Positions 11,530-20,627 are shown, counted from the first letter of the stretch. The stretch: DNA of 64,000 nucleotides from Gemmatimonadota bacterium (GCA_026387915.1 JAPLKS010000007.1:304823-368822), one strand, 5' to 3'. A program made the numbers and translations. The notes: a model not told the origin generated them from the letters alone.

Positions 11530-13367
11530 GGAACCGCCTCAACGGCAAACTCCGCCGAGCGCCATCCGTCTGCACTTGGTACCGCGCTGAGTCGCACCAG
11601 CACCAGCCGCCGTCCGCCGCGCCACTCGAGATCCACCACAAACTCGATTTCGGTGCGTTCTCCAGCGGCGACCGCCGCTGAGGGCAAGCGATCGAATCCC
11701 GCCGAAAAATCCGTGGCGGTGCGTGACAACCGAATCACCTCGGCGCGTAACGCGGCGTCGCCACCACTGCTGGGCATTGCATTCAGTTCGCTCCACCGAT
11801 GCTGGTTGAGCTGCGTCACGAACTCGCGCGCGAGGCGGCGCGCGTCAGTCACCGTTGGGAGCGACCGCGCGGCGGGAGCGATCGGCTCCGATGCGCGCGC
11901 CACGGGCGCAGGTGCGGCAGCCGGCGGCGTCAACGCGGGCGCCGCGTTCGGTGGCTGGGGCTGCTCTGAGTTCCGCGTCGAGTTTGGGAGCGTTGTGCTG
12001 CCGGCGGCACGTCCGTCCGGCGTCGCAGTCACGACTGCACGAGATGGGGACTGATCCACGGGCACTGCATTGCCGGCGCGCAGCCCGCCGGTATCACGTC
12101 GCGTATTCGCAATGGGCGCACCCAACTTCCCGGGTCCGTCCGCCACGCCATCGCGCGACGCCGTCGACGCGCTCGCCGCGCCACCTTCGGCGGCACTCAC
12201 CGGCGAGTCTGCTGGCGCGCGCCACTGCCAAGCCACGGCGGCCGCGATCACAACGATGCCTGCAATGAGCATCGTCAATCGCGCACGCGACGGCGTCGTG
12301 ACCGTTGGAGCCTGCGGTGCCGCGATCGCGGCGGGTGCCATGGGCTCCGTTGGGGCAGACCGCGCGAGCAACGAAGCGCGCGGATGCGCCAGCGCTGCCA
12401 TGAGCGCCGTCGTCGCTTTTTCGTTCGGCGACAACCGGCGGAACGCACGCTCCACCTCGCGCAACGACGGAAATCGCTCCTCCGCCGTTTTGCCCAGCAT
12501 GCGCTGCACCATCTGGTCGATGTCTTCCGGTACCTCCGGGCGTAACCCGCGCATCGATGGCGCCGGGTCGTTCAAATGCGCGCGCAATAACTCACGCGCC
12601 GTTCCCGTGAACGGCAGGCGACCTGTGAGCGCCTCAAACGCGAGCACGCCGAGCGCGTACTGATCGGTCGCGGCGGTCAGCGCGTCGCCGGTGCGTTGTT
12701 CCGGACTCATATACGCCCACGTTCCAACCACCATCCCCGTTTCGGTAATGCGCGGCGCCCCATCGCGACGCGCAATGCCAAAGTCGGATACGACGGCGTG
12801 CCCATCGGCATCGAGGAGCACGTTCGCCGGCTTCACATCGCGATGAATGACGCCGCGCTCGTGCGCGTGTTGCAGCCCGTCCGCCACCTGCGCCAGCATC
12901 AGGCCGGCGACGTCGAGCGACTGCACACCATCCTCGCGCAGCACCACATCGAGGCTCCGCCCATCGACGTACTGCATAACGATGGCCTGCGTCGACTCAC
13001 CCGACCGCACCGCATACACCGTCACCACGTGCGGGTGCTGCAGCGCCGCCACCGTACGCGCCTCGCGCAGAAAGCGCTCCGCCATTTCAGGGTCGGCGGC
13101 GATTTCCGGCAGCAGCGCTTTGATCGCCACGCGACGCTGCAAGGCAGGATCGAACGCCTGATACACCACCGCCATTCCACCGCGGCCAAGCTCGCGATCC
13201 AACTCGTACTCGCCGTGAAACAAACGCTCGAGTTTCTCGCGCACGGGATCGCTCTCGCTGGCCAGCGCCGCCGTGGCACCACAGCGCGAACAAAACGACG
13301 AGACCGGGCCCAGCACGGCACCGCACAGTCGACAGCGACGTTCCACGCGTTGGGTGGTGTCCGTCAT
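11526..13367 (-). CDS. Zinc-ribbon Ser/Thr protein kinase with single TM segment
   Basis: A GGAG ribosome-binding site precedes the ATG at 13367. Residues 12-29 form a zinc ribbon (CRLC...CSRC). A Hanks-type kinase follows at about 45-305 with GRGGMAVVYQ, the lysine in VAIKALL, HRDVKPANVLLD, DFGIAR and the MSPEQRTGD activation segment, so it should be active. A Pro/Ala-rich linker and a transmembrane helix (LTMLIAGIVVIAAAVAWQW) lead to an extracytoplasmic Ala/Pro/Thr-rich stretch. The C-terminal domain of about 100 residues (RRLAREFVTQLNQHRWSEL to the end) looks NTF2-like and may sense a ligand. The 613-residue size is normal for the class. Confidence 0.92.
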   Translation of the reverse strand: MTDTTQRVERRCRLCGAVLGPVSSFCSRCGATAALASESDPVREKLERLFHGEYELDRELGRGGMAVVYQAFDPALQRRVAIKALLPEIAADPEMAERFLREARTVAALQHPHVVTVYAVRSGESTQAIVMQYVDGRSLDVVLREDGVQSLDVAGLMLAQVADGLQHAHERGVIHRDVKPANVLLDADGHAVVSDFGIARRDGAPRITETGMVVGTWAYMSPEQRTGDALTAATDQYALGVLAFEALTGRLPFTGTARELLRAHLNDPAPSMRGLRPEVPEDIDQMVQRMLGKTAEERFPSLREVERAFRRLSPNEKATTALMAALAHPRASLLARSAPTEPMAPAAIAAPQAPTVTTPSRARLTMLIAGIVVIAAAVAWQWRAPADSPVSAAEGGAASASTASRDGVADGPGKLGAPIANTRRDTGGLRAGNAVPVDQSPSRAVVTATPDGRAAGSTTLPNSTRNSEQPQPPNAAPALTPPAAAPAPVARASEPIAPAARSLPTVTDARRLAREFVTQLNQHRWSELNAMPSSGGDAALRAEVIRLSRTATDFSAGFDRLPSAAVAAGERTEIEFVVDLEWRGGRRLVLVRLSAVPSADGWRSAEFAVEAVP

Positions 13368-13398
13368 TCGACGCTGGCTCCGCCGCGGCAATCCAACA

Positions 13399-13842
13399 TC
13401 ACGAAATGCGGCGGAGCGCCTCGCGCGCCCGCTCGCGCTCGCCCCAACTCGGCACCATCATTTTGCCGGCGGCCATGCACTTCGTGTCCGGTGCGGTGGA
13501 CTGCGGGGAGCCCATGGGGAGCCAGGCCAACACACACCGCATGACGGCCTCGGAATCCGAGGCGCTCCAGCCCAGCGCGGCGCCCGCCACAACTGGAGCG
13601 TGAGCCATCGGGCTTGGCGTGGGCACTCCACGCTCGTCGACCGAAGCTGCCCCTGTGCTCGCTACCGGCGAGGTATCAGCCATACCCGTGCACTCCGCCA
13701 GCGCCGCTTTGGCCATTGTGAGCGCTTGAGAGGTTTTGGCACGCACCGTATGCTGGCGTACCTCCCCGCGGTACATCGCATGCACGGCCGCCTCTACGTC
13801 CTTGACGAGCTGCTCGAGGATGCTGTTTGGGTTTGGGGTCAT
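13399..13842 (-). CDS. Hypothetical protein (147 aa)
   Basis: The reading frame starts at ATG 13840-13842, preceded by GGAG about ten bases upstream, and ends 31 bp before the Ser/Thr kinase start on the same strand. The first 50 residues are predicted helical (ILEQLVKDVEAAVHAMYRGEV, given here as ILEQLVKDVEAAV and HAMYRGEV). A low-complexity Ala/Ser/Thr/Pro stretch follows, then a short C-terminal segment containing two cysteines. No signal peptide, membrane helix or known motif is visible and I do not recognise a family. The same frame continues upstream, but that part overlaps the divergent peroxiredoxin and is rejected. Confidence 0.55.
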   Translation of the reverse strand: MTPNPNSILEQLVKDVEAAVHAMYRGEVRQHTVRAKTSQALTMAKAALAECTGMADTSPVASTGAASVDERGVPTPSPMAHAPVVAGAALGWSASDSEAVMRCVLAWLPMGSPQSTAPDTKCMAAGKMMVPSWGERERAREALRRIS

Positions 13843-13948
13843 TGGACTGGAACTCCGCGCGGTAGGCGATGGTTGAACTAAAGTTGCGGTCGGCTCCGCA
13901 CAGCGCAATCTTCCGCGCACCCCCCGACGCTCCCTGAGAGGAACACCG

Positions 13949-14524
13949 ATGCTCGCACGATTCGCTCGCCACACCGGAATGGCCCTCGTCCTCTCCGCAA
14001 CCGTCGCGGGAGCACAAGCCGCACCGGCACAACCGGAGCCCGGCCCCAAAGTCGGTGACATGGCGCCTGATTTCACGCTCAGTGGCGCGACCAGTGCCGG
14101 CGTGCTCGCCAGCCCCGTGTCGCTCTCGAAGTTTAAGGGGCAGACGGTGATTATCGCCTTCTTCCCCAAGGCGCGCACCACGGGCTGCACCGCGCAAATG
14201 ACCACCTACCGCGATCAGTGGGCCACGCTGTTCAACGGCGGCAAGAGCGTCACGGTGATCGCCATCAGCATGGACGCCGACACGACGCAGGCCAACTGGG
14301 CCAAGGAAGCCAACCTGCCCATGACCTTCGCCAGCGATCCCAAAGGCGATGCCGGCAGATCCTACGGCGCATATCCCTGGCGCGAAGGGATGGAGAACCG
14401 GTTGCTGTACGTGGTGGCACCTGACGGGCGCATTGCCTACACGGCCAAACCATTCAAGCCACTGTCTGCCGACGCCTACACCGAACTCGGCGCGGCCGTC
14501 AAGAAAAGTGCGGGGATCAAGTGA
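13949..14524 (+). CDS. Exported peroxiredoxin (Bcp/AhpC-TSA family), cysteine form
   Basis: The 191-residue protein has a signal peptide (LVLSATVAGAQA) and a thioredoxin-fold peroxidase domain. KVGDMAPDFTLSGAT opens the fold, and the peroxidatic loop is FFPKARTTGCTAQM with Cys80 in the PxxxTxxC arrangement of Bcp-like peroxiredoxins. No second cysteine is present, so it is a one-Cys enzyme reducing peroxides outside the cytoplasm with an external reductant. It is the first gene of a tandem pair. Its TGA stop overlaps the GTG start of the next gene (GTGA at 14521-14524), and the two proteins are clear paralogues over their whole length. Confidence 0.93.
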   Translation: MLARFARHTGMALVLSATVAGAQAAPAQPEPGPKVGDMAPDFTLSGATSAGVLASPVSLSKFKGQTVIIAFFPKARTTGCTAQMTTYRDQWATLFNGGKSVTVIAISMDADTTQANWAKEANLPMTFASDPKGDAGRSYGAYPWREGMENRLLYVVAPDGRIAYTAKPFKPLSADAYTELGAAVKKSAGIK

Positions 14525-15093
14525 TCACCACCAAGCTCGCCGCGCTAAGCATCGCCGGCCTCGTCGCGATGGCACTGTTCGTGTCGCGCGCCGACGCGCA
14601 GGAGGCGCCGAAGGTCGGCGAACTCGCGCCGGACTTCTCGCTGCAAGGCGCCACCAAAGCTGGCGTCACCGCCAAACAACTCCGCCTCTCCGATTTTCGC
14701 GGACAGGTCGTCGTCCTGGCCTTCTTTCCCAAGGCGCGGACCAAGGGCTGAACGGTTCAAATGGAGGCGTACCGTGATCAGTACGCCACACTGTTCCACA
14801 ACGGCAAAGGGGTGGCCGTCATCGGCATTAGCACCGATGCGGACACCGTGCTCGCCAACTGGGCGCGCGAAAAGAACTTTCCGGTGTACTTCGCGAGCGA
14901 CGACAAAGTCGAGGTCGGCAAGCTCTATGATGCCAAGATTCCCCTCGTCAACTACGAACGCCGCAAACTGTTCGTGATTGGCCCCGACGGGCGAGTCGCG
15001 CACATTATGGATCCGTTCCGGGAGATTTCCCCGGCGGCCTACACAGAGCTCGCCGAGGCCGTGAACAAGGCGCTTCCGCCGGGTACCAAGTGA
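14521..15093 (+). CDS. Exported peroxiredoxin with in-frame TGA at the peroxidatic position: predicted selenoprotein
   Basis: Reading from GTG 14521 gives a signal peptide (SIAGLVAMALFVSRADA), KVGELAPDFSLQGAT, then FFPKARTKG, a TGA codon at 14749-14751 (codon 77), and TVQMEAYRDQYATLF onward to a TGA at 15093. The TGA replaces exactly the TGC of the upstream paralogue (FFPKARTTG-C-TAQM). The 114 codons after it stay open and match the paralogue to its C-terminus. The intact length would be 190 residues. No cysteine exists elsewhere, so the enzyme would depend wholly on this residue. The simplest reading is selenocysteine (UGA recoding), supported by a hairpin at 14766-14787. A TGC-to-TGA nonsense mutation or a sequencing error is the alternative. 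Confidence 0.8.
14766..14787 (+). promoter_or_regulatory. Candidate bacterial SECIS hairpin
   Basis: A perfect 7-bp stem, GGCGTAC (14766-14772) with GTACGCC (14781-14787), closes an 8-nt loop CGTGATCA. Exactly 21 nt separate the TGA from the loop, and G is the second loop base. This fits the known bacterial SECIS pattern (stem-loop just 3' of UGA, apical loop 16-37 nt away, G in the first two loop bases). The homologous region of the cysteine paralogue encodes a similar peptide (YRDQ) but has no such stem. SelB binding is inferred. Confidence 0.65.
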
Positions 15094-15099
15094 CAGCCT

Positions 15100-15140
15100 A
15101 ATGGGGCGCGCTATCTTTATAGCATGACTCGCGCCCCATT
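15100..15140 (+). repeat. 11-bp inverted repeat bracketing the aguB start codon
   Basis: AATGGGGCGCG (15100-15110) is perfectly complementary to CGCGCCCCATT (15130-15140), and inside it CTAT-CTTT-ATAG (15111-15122) can also pair. The aguB ATG (15124-15126) then lies in a 7-nt bulge. No clear Shine-Dalgarno sequence is seen before this start. It could modulate aguB translation or attenuate read-through from the peroxiredoxin genes. Confidence 0.5.
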
Positions 15141-16035
15141 TACTGTTGCACTCATTCAGGACGCCGTGACTGGCGATCCCACGCAGACGCTCGCCTCCAC
15201 CATTGTCCGCATCCGCGAAGCCGCGGCCAATGGCGCGCAAATCATCTGCCTGAAAGAGCTGTTCAACGCACCGTACTTCTGCAAAACACTCAAGCAGGAG
15301 TACTTCGACCTCGCCGAGCCCATTCCGGGGCAAACCATTGAGTTCCTGCGCGCACTCGCCGCAGAACTCGAAGTGGTGCTCGTGGTGCCGATGTACGAAA
15401 AACAGGCGCCGGGGGTGTATCGCAACTCCGCCGCCGTCATCGACGCCGACGGCACGCTCCTCGGCGTCTACCGCAAAATGCACATCCCGCACGACCCGAT
15501 GTTCGAGGAGAAGTACTACTTCGCACCGGGCGATGCGACCTCCGATGGCCCCGACAGCGCCGCGGGCTTCAAGGTGTGGAAGACGCGATACGCCACCATC
15601 GGGGTGCTCATCTGCTGGGACCAGTGGTACCCAGAAGCCGCACGCATCACTGCATTGCTCGGCGCCGACGTGCTTTTGTATCCCACGGCCATCGGCTGGC
15701 ATCCCGCCGAAAAGGCCGAGTGGGGCGCCGCACAGGTGGACGCCTGGCGCACGGCACAGCGCGCGCACGCGATTGCCAACGGTGTGTTTGTGGCCGCCAC
15801 CAACCGGGTCGGCTTTGAACCCGAACCCGGCACCGACGGACTCGAGTTCTTTGGCCATTCGTTTGTGTGCGATCCGTACGGTCGCGTCGTCGCGGAGGCC
15901 GATACCGCACCGGCCATCGTGATGGCCAAGTGCGATCCCGCGCTCATCGAGTACACGCGCCGCAACTGGCCCTTCCTCCGCGACCGGCGCATCGACGCAT
16001 ACGGTCCCATCCTCAAGCGCTGGCTCGGCGCGTGA
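15124..16035 (+). CDS. aguB: N-carbamoylputrescine amidase
   Basis: The 303-residue protein is a nitrilase-superfamily amidase with the Glu-Lys-Cys triad in place: the glutamate in CLKELFNAPYF, the lysine in YRKMHIPHDP and the cysteine in LICWDQWYPEAAR. HIPHDPMFEEKYYFAPGD and the C-terminal GHSFVCDPYGR are characteristic of AguB. It hydrolyses N-carbamoylputrescine to putrescine, CO2 and ammonia in the cytoplasm. Its stop overlaps the GTG start of aguA (GTGA at 16032-16035), so the two steps of the agmatine route are translationally coupled. Confidence 0.95.
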   Translation: MTRAPFTVALIQDAVTGDPTQTLASTIVRIREAAANGAQIICLKELFNAPYFCKTLKQEYFDLAEPIPGQTIEFLRALAAELEVVLVVPMYEKQAPGVYRNSAAVIDADGTLLGVYRKMHIPHDPMFEEKYYFAPGDATSDGPDSAAGFKVWKTRYATIGVLICWDQWYPEAARITALLGADVLLYPTAIGWHPAEKAEWGAAQVDAWRTAQRAHAIANGVFVAATNRVGFEPEPGTDGLEFFGHSFVCDPYGRVVAEADTAPAIVMAKCDPALIEYTRRNWPFLRDRRIDAYGPILKRWLGA

Positions 16036-17084
16036 GCACCGGAACGGTGCGCTGGCCAGCCGAGTGGGAGCGGCACGACGCGACGTGGATTGCGTGGCCG
16101 CACCACGAGCCCGACTGGCCGGGGAAGTTCGCGCCCATCCCGTGGGTCTACGCCGAAATCGTGCGCGCACTCGCAGCGCACGAACGTGTGGAGATTGTGT
16201 GTCACGACCCCACCGTACTCAAGGACGCGACGCACTGCCTCGCCGCACACGGCGTAGACACCTCCCGCGTGCGGTTGCACCGCGCCCGCACCGACCGCGT
16301 GTGGATGCGCGACTCCGCCCCCACCGTGGTCTTTGACGGTCCCACCCCTACCCTCGTCAACTGGGGCTTCAACGCCTGGGCCAAGTACGACAACTACGCC
16401 GACGATGCCCGCATGGGTCAGGTGATGGCCGAAGCCACGGGCCTTGTACGCCACGAGCCCATGCGCCCCGACGGCGGCGGCCGTGTGATGCTCGAAGGCG
16501 GTGGCATCGAAACCGATGGACGCGGCACTATCCTCGTCACCGAGGAATGGCTCCTTACCGACGAACAGGTGCGCAACCCGGGACTTGGCCGCGCCGACTA
16601 CGAGGCCATCTTCGCGCGCGAACTCGGCTGCTCCAAAACCCTCTGGCTCGGCGAAGGCTGTGTTGGTGATGACACGCACGGACACGTGGACGACATCGCA
16701 CGCTTTGTTGCGCCTGGCGTGGTGGTGCTCGCATACGAGAGCGACCCCACCGACGACAATCACCGCCGCTCCGCCGACAATCTCCACCGCCTCGCCTCCG
16801 CCACGGATGCCACCGGCGCCCCGATTCGCACGGTGACGTTGCCATATCCGCGCGCCGTGATGATGGACGGCCAACGCCTACCGGCGAGCTACGCGAATTT
16901 TTACATCGCCAACGGCTCCGTCATTGTCCCCACGTTCAACGACCCCAACGATCGTGTGGCACTCCACACGCTCGCCGAGCTTTTTCCGGGACGCGAAATC
17001 GTCGGCATTCACGCGGTCGATCTCGTCTGGGGGCTCGGCACCCTGCACTGCCTGTCGCAGCAACAACCCGCCGCACCCCGCTGA
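16032..17084 (+). CDS. aguA: Agmatine deiminase
   Basis: The 350-residue product belongs to the peptidyl-arginine/agmatine deiminase (PPADPF) fold. It starts at GTG 16032 with RWPAEWERHDATWIAWPHH and carries VWMRDSAPTVVF, the metal-free substrate loop LEGGGIETDGRGTIL and GDDTHGHVDDIARF. The C-terminal catalytic cysteine is in GTLHCLSQQQPA. It converts agmatine to N-carbamoylputrescine, the substrate of the preceding aguB product, giving a putrescine pathway that bypasses ornithine decarboxylase. No arginine decarboxylase gene is in the window. Confidence 0.95.
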   Translation: MSTGTVRWPAEWERHDATWIAWPHHEPDWPGKFAPIPWVYAEIVRALAAHERVEIVCHDPTVLKDATHCLAAHGVDTSRVRLHRARTDRVWMRDSAPTVVFDGPTPTLVNWGFNAWAKYDNYADDARMGQVMAEATGLVRHEPMRPDGGGRVMLEGGGIETDGRGTILVTEEWLLTDEQVRNPGLGRADYEAIFARELGCSKTLWLGEGCVGDDTHGHVDDIARFVAPGVVVLAYESDPTDDNHRRSADNLHRLASATDATGAPIRTVTLPYPRAVMMDGQRLPASYANFYIANGSVIVPTFNDPNDRVALHTLAELFPGREIVGIHAVDLVWGLGTLHCLSQQQPAAPR

Positions 17085-17177
17085 CGCAGTGCTGATGCCC
17101 CGCACCGGGTCAGTTTCGCTCCGCCTTTCCATCCTGCACATTGCAGTGTCGGCAGCCTGCCGCGTTCCTCCCCCTTC

Positions 17178-18914
17178 GTGTCCGACGTGAACCGAGCGCC
17201 CTTCTTGTCCGTGAACCTGTTCTCCCAGCACTCCATTCGCGGCCGCCTGATCACCGCAATGGGCGCGCTGTTGCTCCTGCTCGCCGTGGCCGGTGCATTG
17301 GGGCGTCTCTCGCTGGTCGCCCTTTCCGATAAGAGCGCCCGCGCCATGACCGACGTGCAGCAGGAGGCGCAGTCCGCGGCCCTCCTCACGTCGAGCGTCG
17401 TGCAGCAGCTGGCGGCGGGCGAGCGCTATCTGCAATCCGCTGACTCCGGTGCCCTTGAGGCGTTTCGCCGTGACGGTGTGGCGGCTCACAGCGCGCAACA
17501 GTCACTGCGCGCCAACCGCACGCTCCTAGCCAGCGATGGTGCGCTCCTGACCACCATTGACGGGCGACTCGCACAGCTTGAATCACTCCAAGACAGCGCG
17601 TTCCATCTCAAAGCGCTGCATCGTGACGCCGATGCGGTACGCACGATGACGGAGATTCGCCCCGTAGAGGCGGCACTGCTCGACGACGTGCAACAACTCG
17701 GCCTCCTCCGCGCCAAACGGCTCGAGAGCACCATCAGCACCCTCCGCAACGACGCCATTCGACGCGCCGCCGCGCTCCTCGCGGTGATCGCCGCGGCGAT
17801 GCTGCTCGGGCTCGCCATTGTCTCGTGGACGTCGCGCGCCGTGTCCACACCACTGGCCCAGCTCGTGGCACACGCCAGCGCGCTGGCCAGCGGCCGACTC
17901 GACGTGCGCACCACCACCGAACTCCCCGACGAGTTCCGCGCCCTCGGCGTCGCCATGAACACGACCGCCGATTCGCTCGAACGCATTGTCGGTGCCGCAC
18001 AAAGCACGGCGGTGAGCGTCACCACGTCCGCCCACGAACTGGCCAACGCCGCTGAGCAGATTTCGCTCGCTGCGGGGCAGACGGCCACCGCGATGTCGGA
18101 CGTCACCGAAGGCGCCGAACAGCAGGTGTATGCGCTCCGCGGCGTGGATGACGCCCTCCACGTGATGCGCGGCCGCGCCGACGCCGTGCGCGCGGGCGCC
18201 GCCGAAGTGAAAACACTCGCCGACGACATCGAACGCTCCGCGCAAGAAAAACGCGCCGAGCTGCGACGCGCCCTCGGGCTCCTCGACGGCATTCGCACCT
18301 CCGTCGAACGCGCCTCCGCCGAAGTGCGCGAACTCACCAGCACCGCCGACAACATCAACCGCTTTGTGGCCACCGTCAGCCGTATCGCGGAGCAAACGAA
18401 TCTGCTCGCGCTCAATGCCGCCATCGAAGCGGCGCGCGCGGGCGTTGCCGGTCGCGGCTTTGCCGTGGTCGCCGATGAAGTGCGCAAGCTCGCCGAACAA
18501 GCACAGACCGCCGCCGATGACGTGGTCGAACTCACCGCCGTCGTGATGGCGCGCGTTGGGAGCACCACGACGGCCATGCGCGATGGCTCGTCGCGCGTTG
18601 GGGAGATCGAAACCCTCTCGCGCGAAATCGACGCCGCCCTCTCGGCTATCGCGCTCGCCGCCGAACACACGCTGCGCGCCGCTGCCGACGTCACCATCGC
18701 CGCCGACGAAAATGTCTCCGCCGTGCTCGAAGCCAGCGGCGGCATTCAGCAGGCCACCCACACCGCCGAAAACCACGCCGCCGCCGCGCAGCAGGTCAGC
18801 GCGAGCACCGAAGAACAGAGCGCGGCCTGCGAAGAAATGAGCTCCGCCTCCGCCTCGCTGCTCGACGGCGCCAGTAAACTGCGCGACCTCGTCGCCGGCC
18901 TCCGGCAGCGCTGA
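17178..18914 (+). CDS. Methyl-accepting chemotaxis protein
   Basis: The 578-residue protein starts at a GTG (17178). One membrane helix lies at about residues 30-50 and a second at about 195-215, enclosing a periplasmic four-helix-type sensor of about 145 residues. A HAMP domain follows (about 215-270), then a long coiled-coil signalling domain whose hairpin tip is [20 protein letters not shown], the CheA/CheW-binding signature. Ala/Glu-rich heptads toward both ends would carry methylation sites. The ligand is unknown. No che genes are nearby, and queC starts four bases after the stop, although the functions appear unrelated. Confidence 0.94.
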   Translation: MSDVNRAPFLSVNLFSQHSIRGRLITAMGALLLLLAVAGALGRLSLVALSDKSARAMTDVQQEAQSAALLTSSVVQQLAAGERYLQSADSGALEAFRRDGVAAHSAQQSLRANRTLLASDGALLTTIDGRLAQLESLQDSAFHLKALHRDADAVRTMTEIRPVEAALLDDVQQLGLLRAKRLESTISTLRNDAIRRAAALLAVIAAAMLLGLAIVSWTSRAVSTPLAQLVAHASALASGRLDVRTTTELPDEFRALGVAMNTTADSLERIVGAAQSTAVSVTTSAHELANAAEQISLAAGQTATAMSDVTEGAEQQVYALRGVDDALHVMRGRADAVRAGAAEVKTLADDIERSAQEKRAELRRALGLLDGIRTSVERASAEVRELTSTADNINRFVATVSRIAEQTNLLALNAAIEAARAGVAGRGFAVVADEVRKLAEQAQTAADDVVELTAVVMARVGSTTTAMRDGSSRVGEIETLSREIDAALSAIALAAEHTLRAAADVTIAADENVSAVLEASGGIQQATHTAENHAAAAQQVSASTEEQSAACEEMSSASASLLDGASKLRDLVAGLRQR

Positions 18915-18917
18915 CCG

Positions 18918-19607
18918 ATGGGCAAACCCGCAGTGCTGCTTCTCAGCGGCGGCCTCGACTCCACCACGCTCCTCGCATTGGCCACGCGCGATGGCTGGTC
19001 GGTAAATGCGCTCACCTTTCGCTACGGCCAACGGCACGGCGTCGAAATCGAACGCGCGCGCGCCCTCGCCGAGCACTATCACGTGGCTCGGCACGTGATC
19101 GCGGATATTGACCTGCGACAGTTCGGCGGCTCCGCACTGACCGCGGACATTGCCGTCCCCAAGGATCGCGATGCCTCCGCGATGGGCGAGGGCATTCCGG
19201 TGACGTACGTGCCGGCCCGCAACACCATCTTCATGTCGTTCGCGCTCGCCTGGGCCGAAACGCTCAACGCGCAAGACATTTTCATTGGCGTGAATGCGCT
19301 CGACTACAGCGGCTACCCCGACTGCCGCCCCGAGTACATCCACGCGTTCGAATCAATGGCCAACCTCGCCACGCGCGCCGGCGTCGAAGGCACGGCGCGA
19401 CTCCACATTCGCACGCCGCTCATTGACCTCACCAAGCGCGAAATCATTGCTCTCGGTCTCTCGCTCGGCGTGGACTACGGCATGACCACCAGTTGTTACG
19501 ACCCCGCGCCCAACGGAGCGGCGTGCGGCCACTGTGATGCCTGCCAGCTCCGGCGACGAGGCTTCGAGCAGGCCGGCGTGGCGGACCCCACGCCATACGC
19601 GCCGTGA
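18918..19607 (+). CDS. queC: 7-cyano-7-deazaguanine synthase
   Basis: The 229-residue enzyme converts 7-carboxy-7-deazaguanine to preQ0 with ATP and ammonia. The PP-loop [13 protein letters not shown] is at residues 10-22, [14 protein letters not shown] and [17 protein letters not shown] follow, and the C-terminal zinc site is [14 protein letters not shown] preceded by SCYDP. It is the first of three consecutive preQ0 genes, and its stop overlaps the GTG start of queE by four bases. Confidence 0.97.
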   Translation: MGKPAVLLLSGGLDSTTLLALATRDGWSVNALTFRYGQRHGVEIERARALAEHYHVARHVIADIDLRQFGGSALTADIAVPKDRDASAMGEGIPVTYVPARNTIFMSFALAWAETLNAQDIFIGVNALDYSGYPDCRPEYIHAFESMANLATRAGVEGTARLHIRTPLIDLTKREIIALGLSLGVDYGMTTSCYDPAPNGAACGHCDACQLRRRGFEQAGVADPTPYAP

Positions 19608-20239
19608 CCTACACCGTAAAGGAGTGCTTCTACACCCTGCAGGGTGAAGGAGCACACACCGGACGCCCCGCGGTGTTTCTCCGTTTTTCGGGATGCAATC
19701 TGTGGACGGGGCGCGAGGAAGATCGCGCGAGCGCCGTCTGCAAATTCTGCGATACCGACTTTGTTGGCGTCGGACCAGACGGCGGTAAGTTCGCGTCCGC
19801 TGCGGAACTCGCCGCGTTGGTGGCAAGCCGCTGGCCGGCGAGTGACGGCGGCGCCCACCGCTACGTGGTGTGCACCGGCGGCGAGCCCTTGCTGCAACTC
19901 GACGCGCCTCTCTTGGACGCCCTGCACGCGCGCGGCTTTGCGGTGGCGGTCGAAACCAACGGCACCCAACCTGCGCCGAGCGGCATCGACTGGATTTGCG
20001 TGAGCCCCAAAATCGGCGCGCCGTTCGTCCTCACGCGCGGTGACGAGCTGAAACTCGTCTTCCCGCAGGAAGGAGGCGACCCGGTACCCTTTGAACAGCT
20101 GGCCTTCACCCATTTCTTCCTGCAGCCCATGGACGGGCCGAACGGCGCCGCCAACACGGCGAGCGCCGTCGCCTACTGCCTCGCGCACCCGCGCTGGCGG
20201 CTCTCGGCGCAAACTCACAAGCAGATTGGAGTGCGGTAA
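19604..20239 (+). CDS. queE: 7-carboxy-7-deazaguanine synthase (radical SAM)
   Basis: The 211-residue protein begins [21 protein letters not shown], given here as [17 protein letters not shown], the usual QueE opening. Its cluster-binding motif is a widened CX14CX2C: C in FSGCNLW, then VCKFCDTDF. This longer spacing is known from one QueE subgroup and is not a defect. [12 protein letters not shown] is the SAM-contacting GGE segment. It rearranges 6-carboxytetrahydropterin to 7-carboxy-7-deazaguanine. GTG 19604 overlaps the queC stop and TAATG overlaps the queD start. Confidence 0.96.
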   Translation: MTYTVKECFYTLQGEGAHTGRPAVFLRFSGCNLWTGREEDRASAVCKFCDTDFVGVGPDGGKFASAAELAALVASRWPASDGGAHRYVVCTGGEPLLQLDAPLLDALHARGFAVAVETNGTQPAPSGIDWICVSPKIGAPFVLTRGDELKLVFPQEGGDPVPFEQLAFTHFFLQPMDGPNGAANTASAVAYCLAHPRWRLSAQTHKQIGVR

Positions 20240-20604
20240 TGACGGCGATCGCCGAGGCCTTCTGCGAGTTCACGGTGGCCGCCTCCCGGCGCCTCACGGG
20301 GGTCCCTAGCGACCATCCGTGCGCTCGGATGCACGGGCACACCTTTCTGGTGCGGGTGGTGGCACGGGGCCCGATAGACCCCACCACGGGCTTTGTGGTG
20401 GATTTTGCCGACATCCAGCGAGACTGGGCACCGCTGCAGGAGGCGCTGGATCACCGATACCTGAACAACGTGCCAGGGCTCGAAAACCCCACCTCTGAGG
20501 TGCTGAGCCGCTGGATCTGGGAGCGGCTCGCCCCCACACTTCCCGCCCTCTGGGCCATTGAGGTCCGGGAAACGGGCAATTCTGGGGTAGTTTTTCGGGG
20601 CTGA
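20239..20604 (+). CDS. queD: 6-carboxy-5,6,7,8-tetrahydropterin synthase
   Basis: The 121-residue protein is a PTPS-fold enzyme making 6-carboxytetrahydropterin from dihydroneopterin triphosphate. The catalytic cysteine and zinc histidines are in HPCARMHGHTFLVRV, GFVVDFADIQRDW is the conserved core and LDHRYLNNVPGLENPTSE carries the catalytic histidine. The C-terminus keeps the substrate-binding glutamate (IEVRETGNSGV). It completes a queC-queE-queD operon for preQ0. The queF reductase and transglycosylase are not in the window. Confidence 0.96.
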   Translation: MTAIAEAFCEFTVAASRRLTGVPSDHPCARMHGHTFLVRVVARGPIDPTTGFVVDFADIQRDWAPLQEALDHRYLNNVPGLENPTSEVLSRWIWERLAPTLPALWAIEVRETGNSGVVFRG

Positions 20605-20627
20605 AAGGGTTCCGCGGGGGGGTAAAA

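Noticed and set aside
14521..15093. Two separate genes or a pseudogene: a 76-codon fragment and a 110-codon fragment starting at ATG 14761
   Set aside because: The second fragment would lack the peroxidase active site and has no ribosome-binding site at a suitable distance. The single frame with one TGA at the catalytic position, no frameshift and a hairpin after the TGA is better explained by selenocysteine.
15100..15140. A terminator for the peroxiredoxin genes
   Set aside because: There is no T tract, the right arm is inside the aguB coding sequence, and the start codon lies in the loop region. A translational role is as likely, so it was listed as a repeat instead.
17583..19343. A 586-codon minus-strand frame
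   Set aside because: It is antisense to the chemoreceptor and queC. It is low-complexity Gly/Ala/Arg sequence without domain signals.
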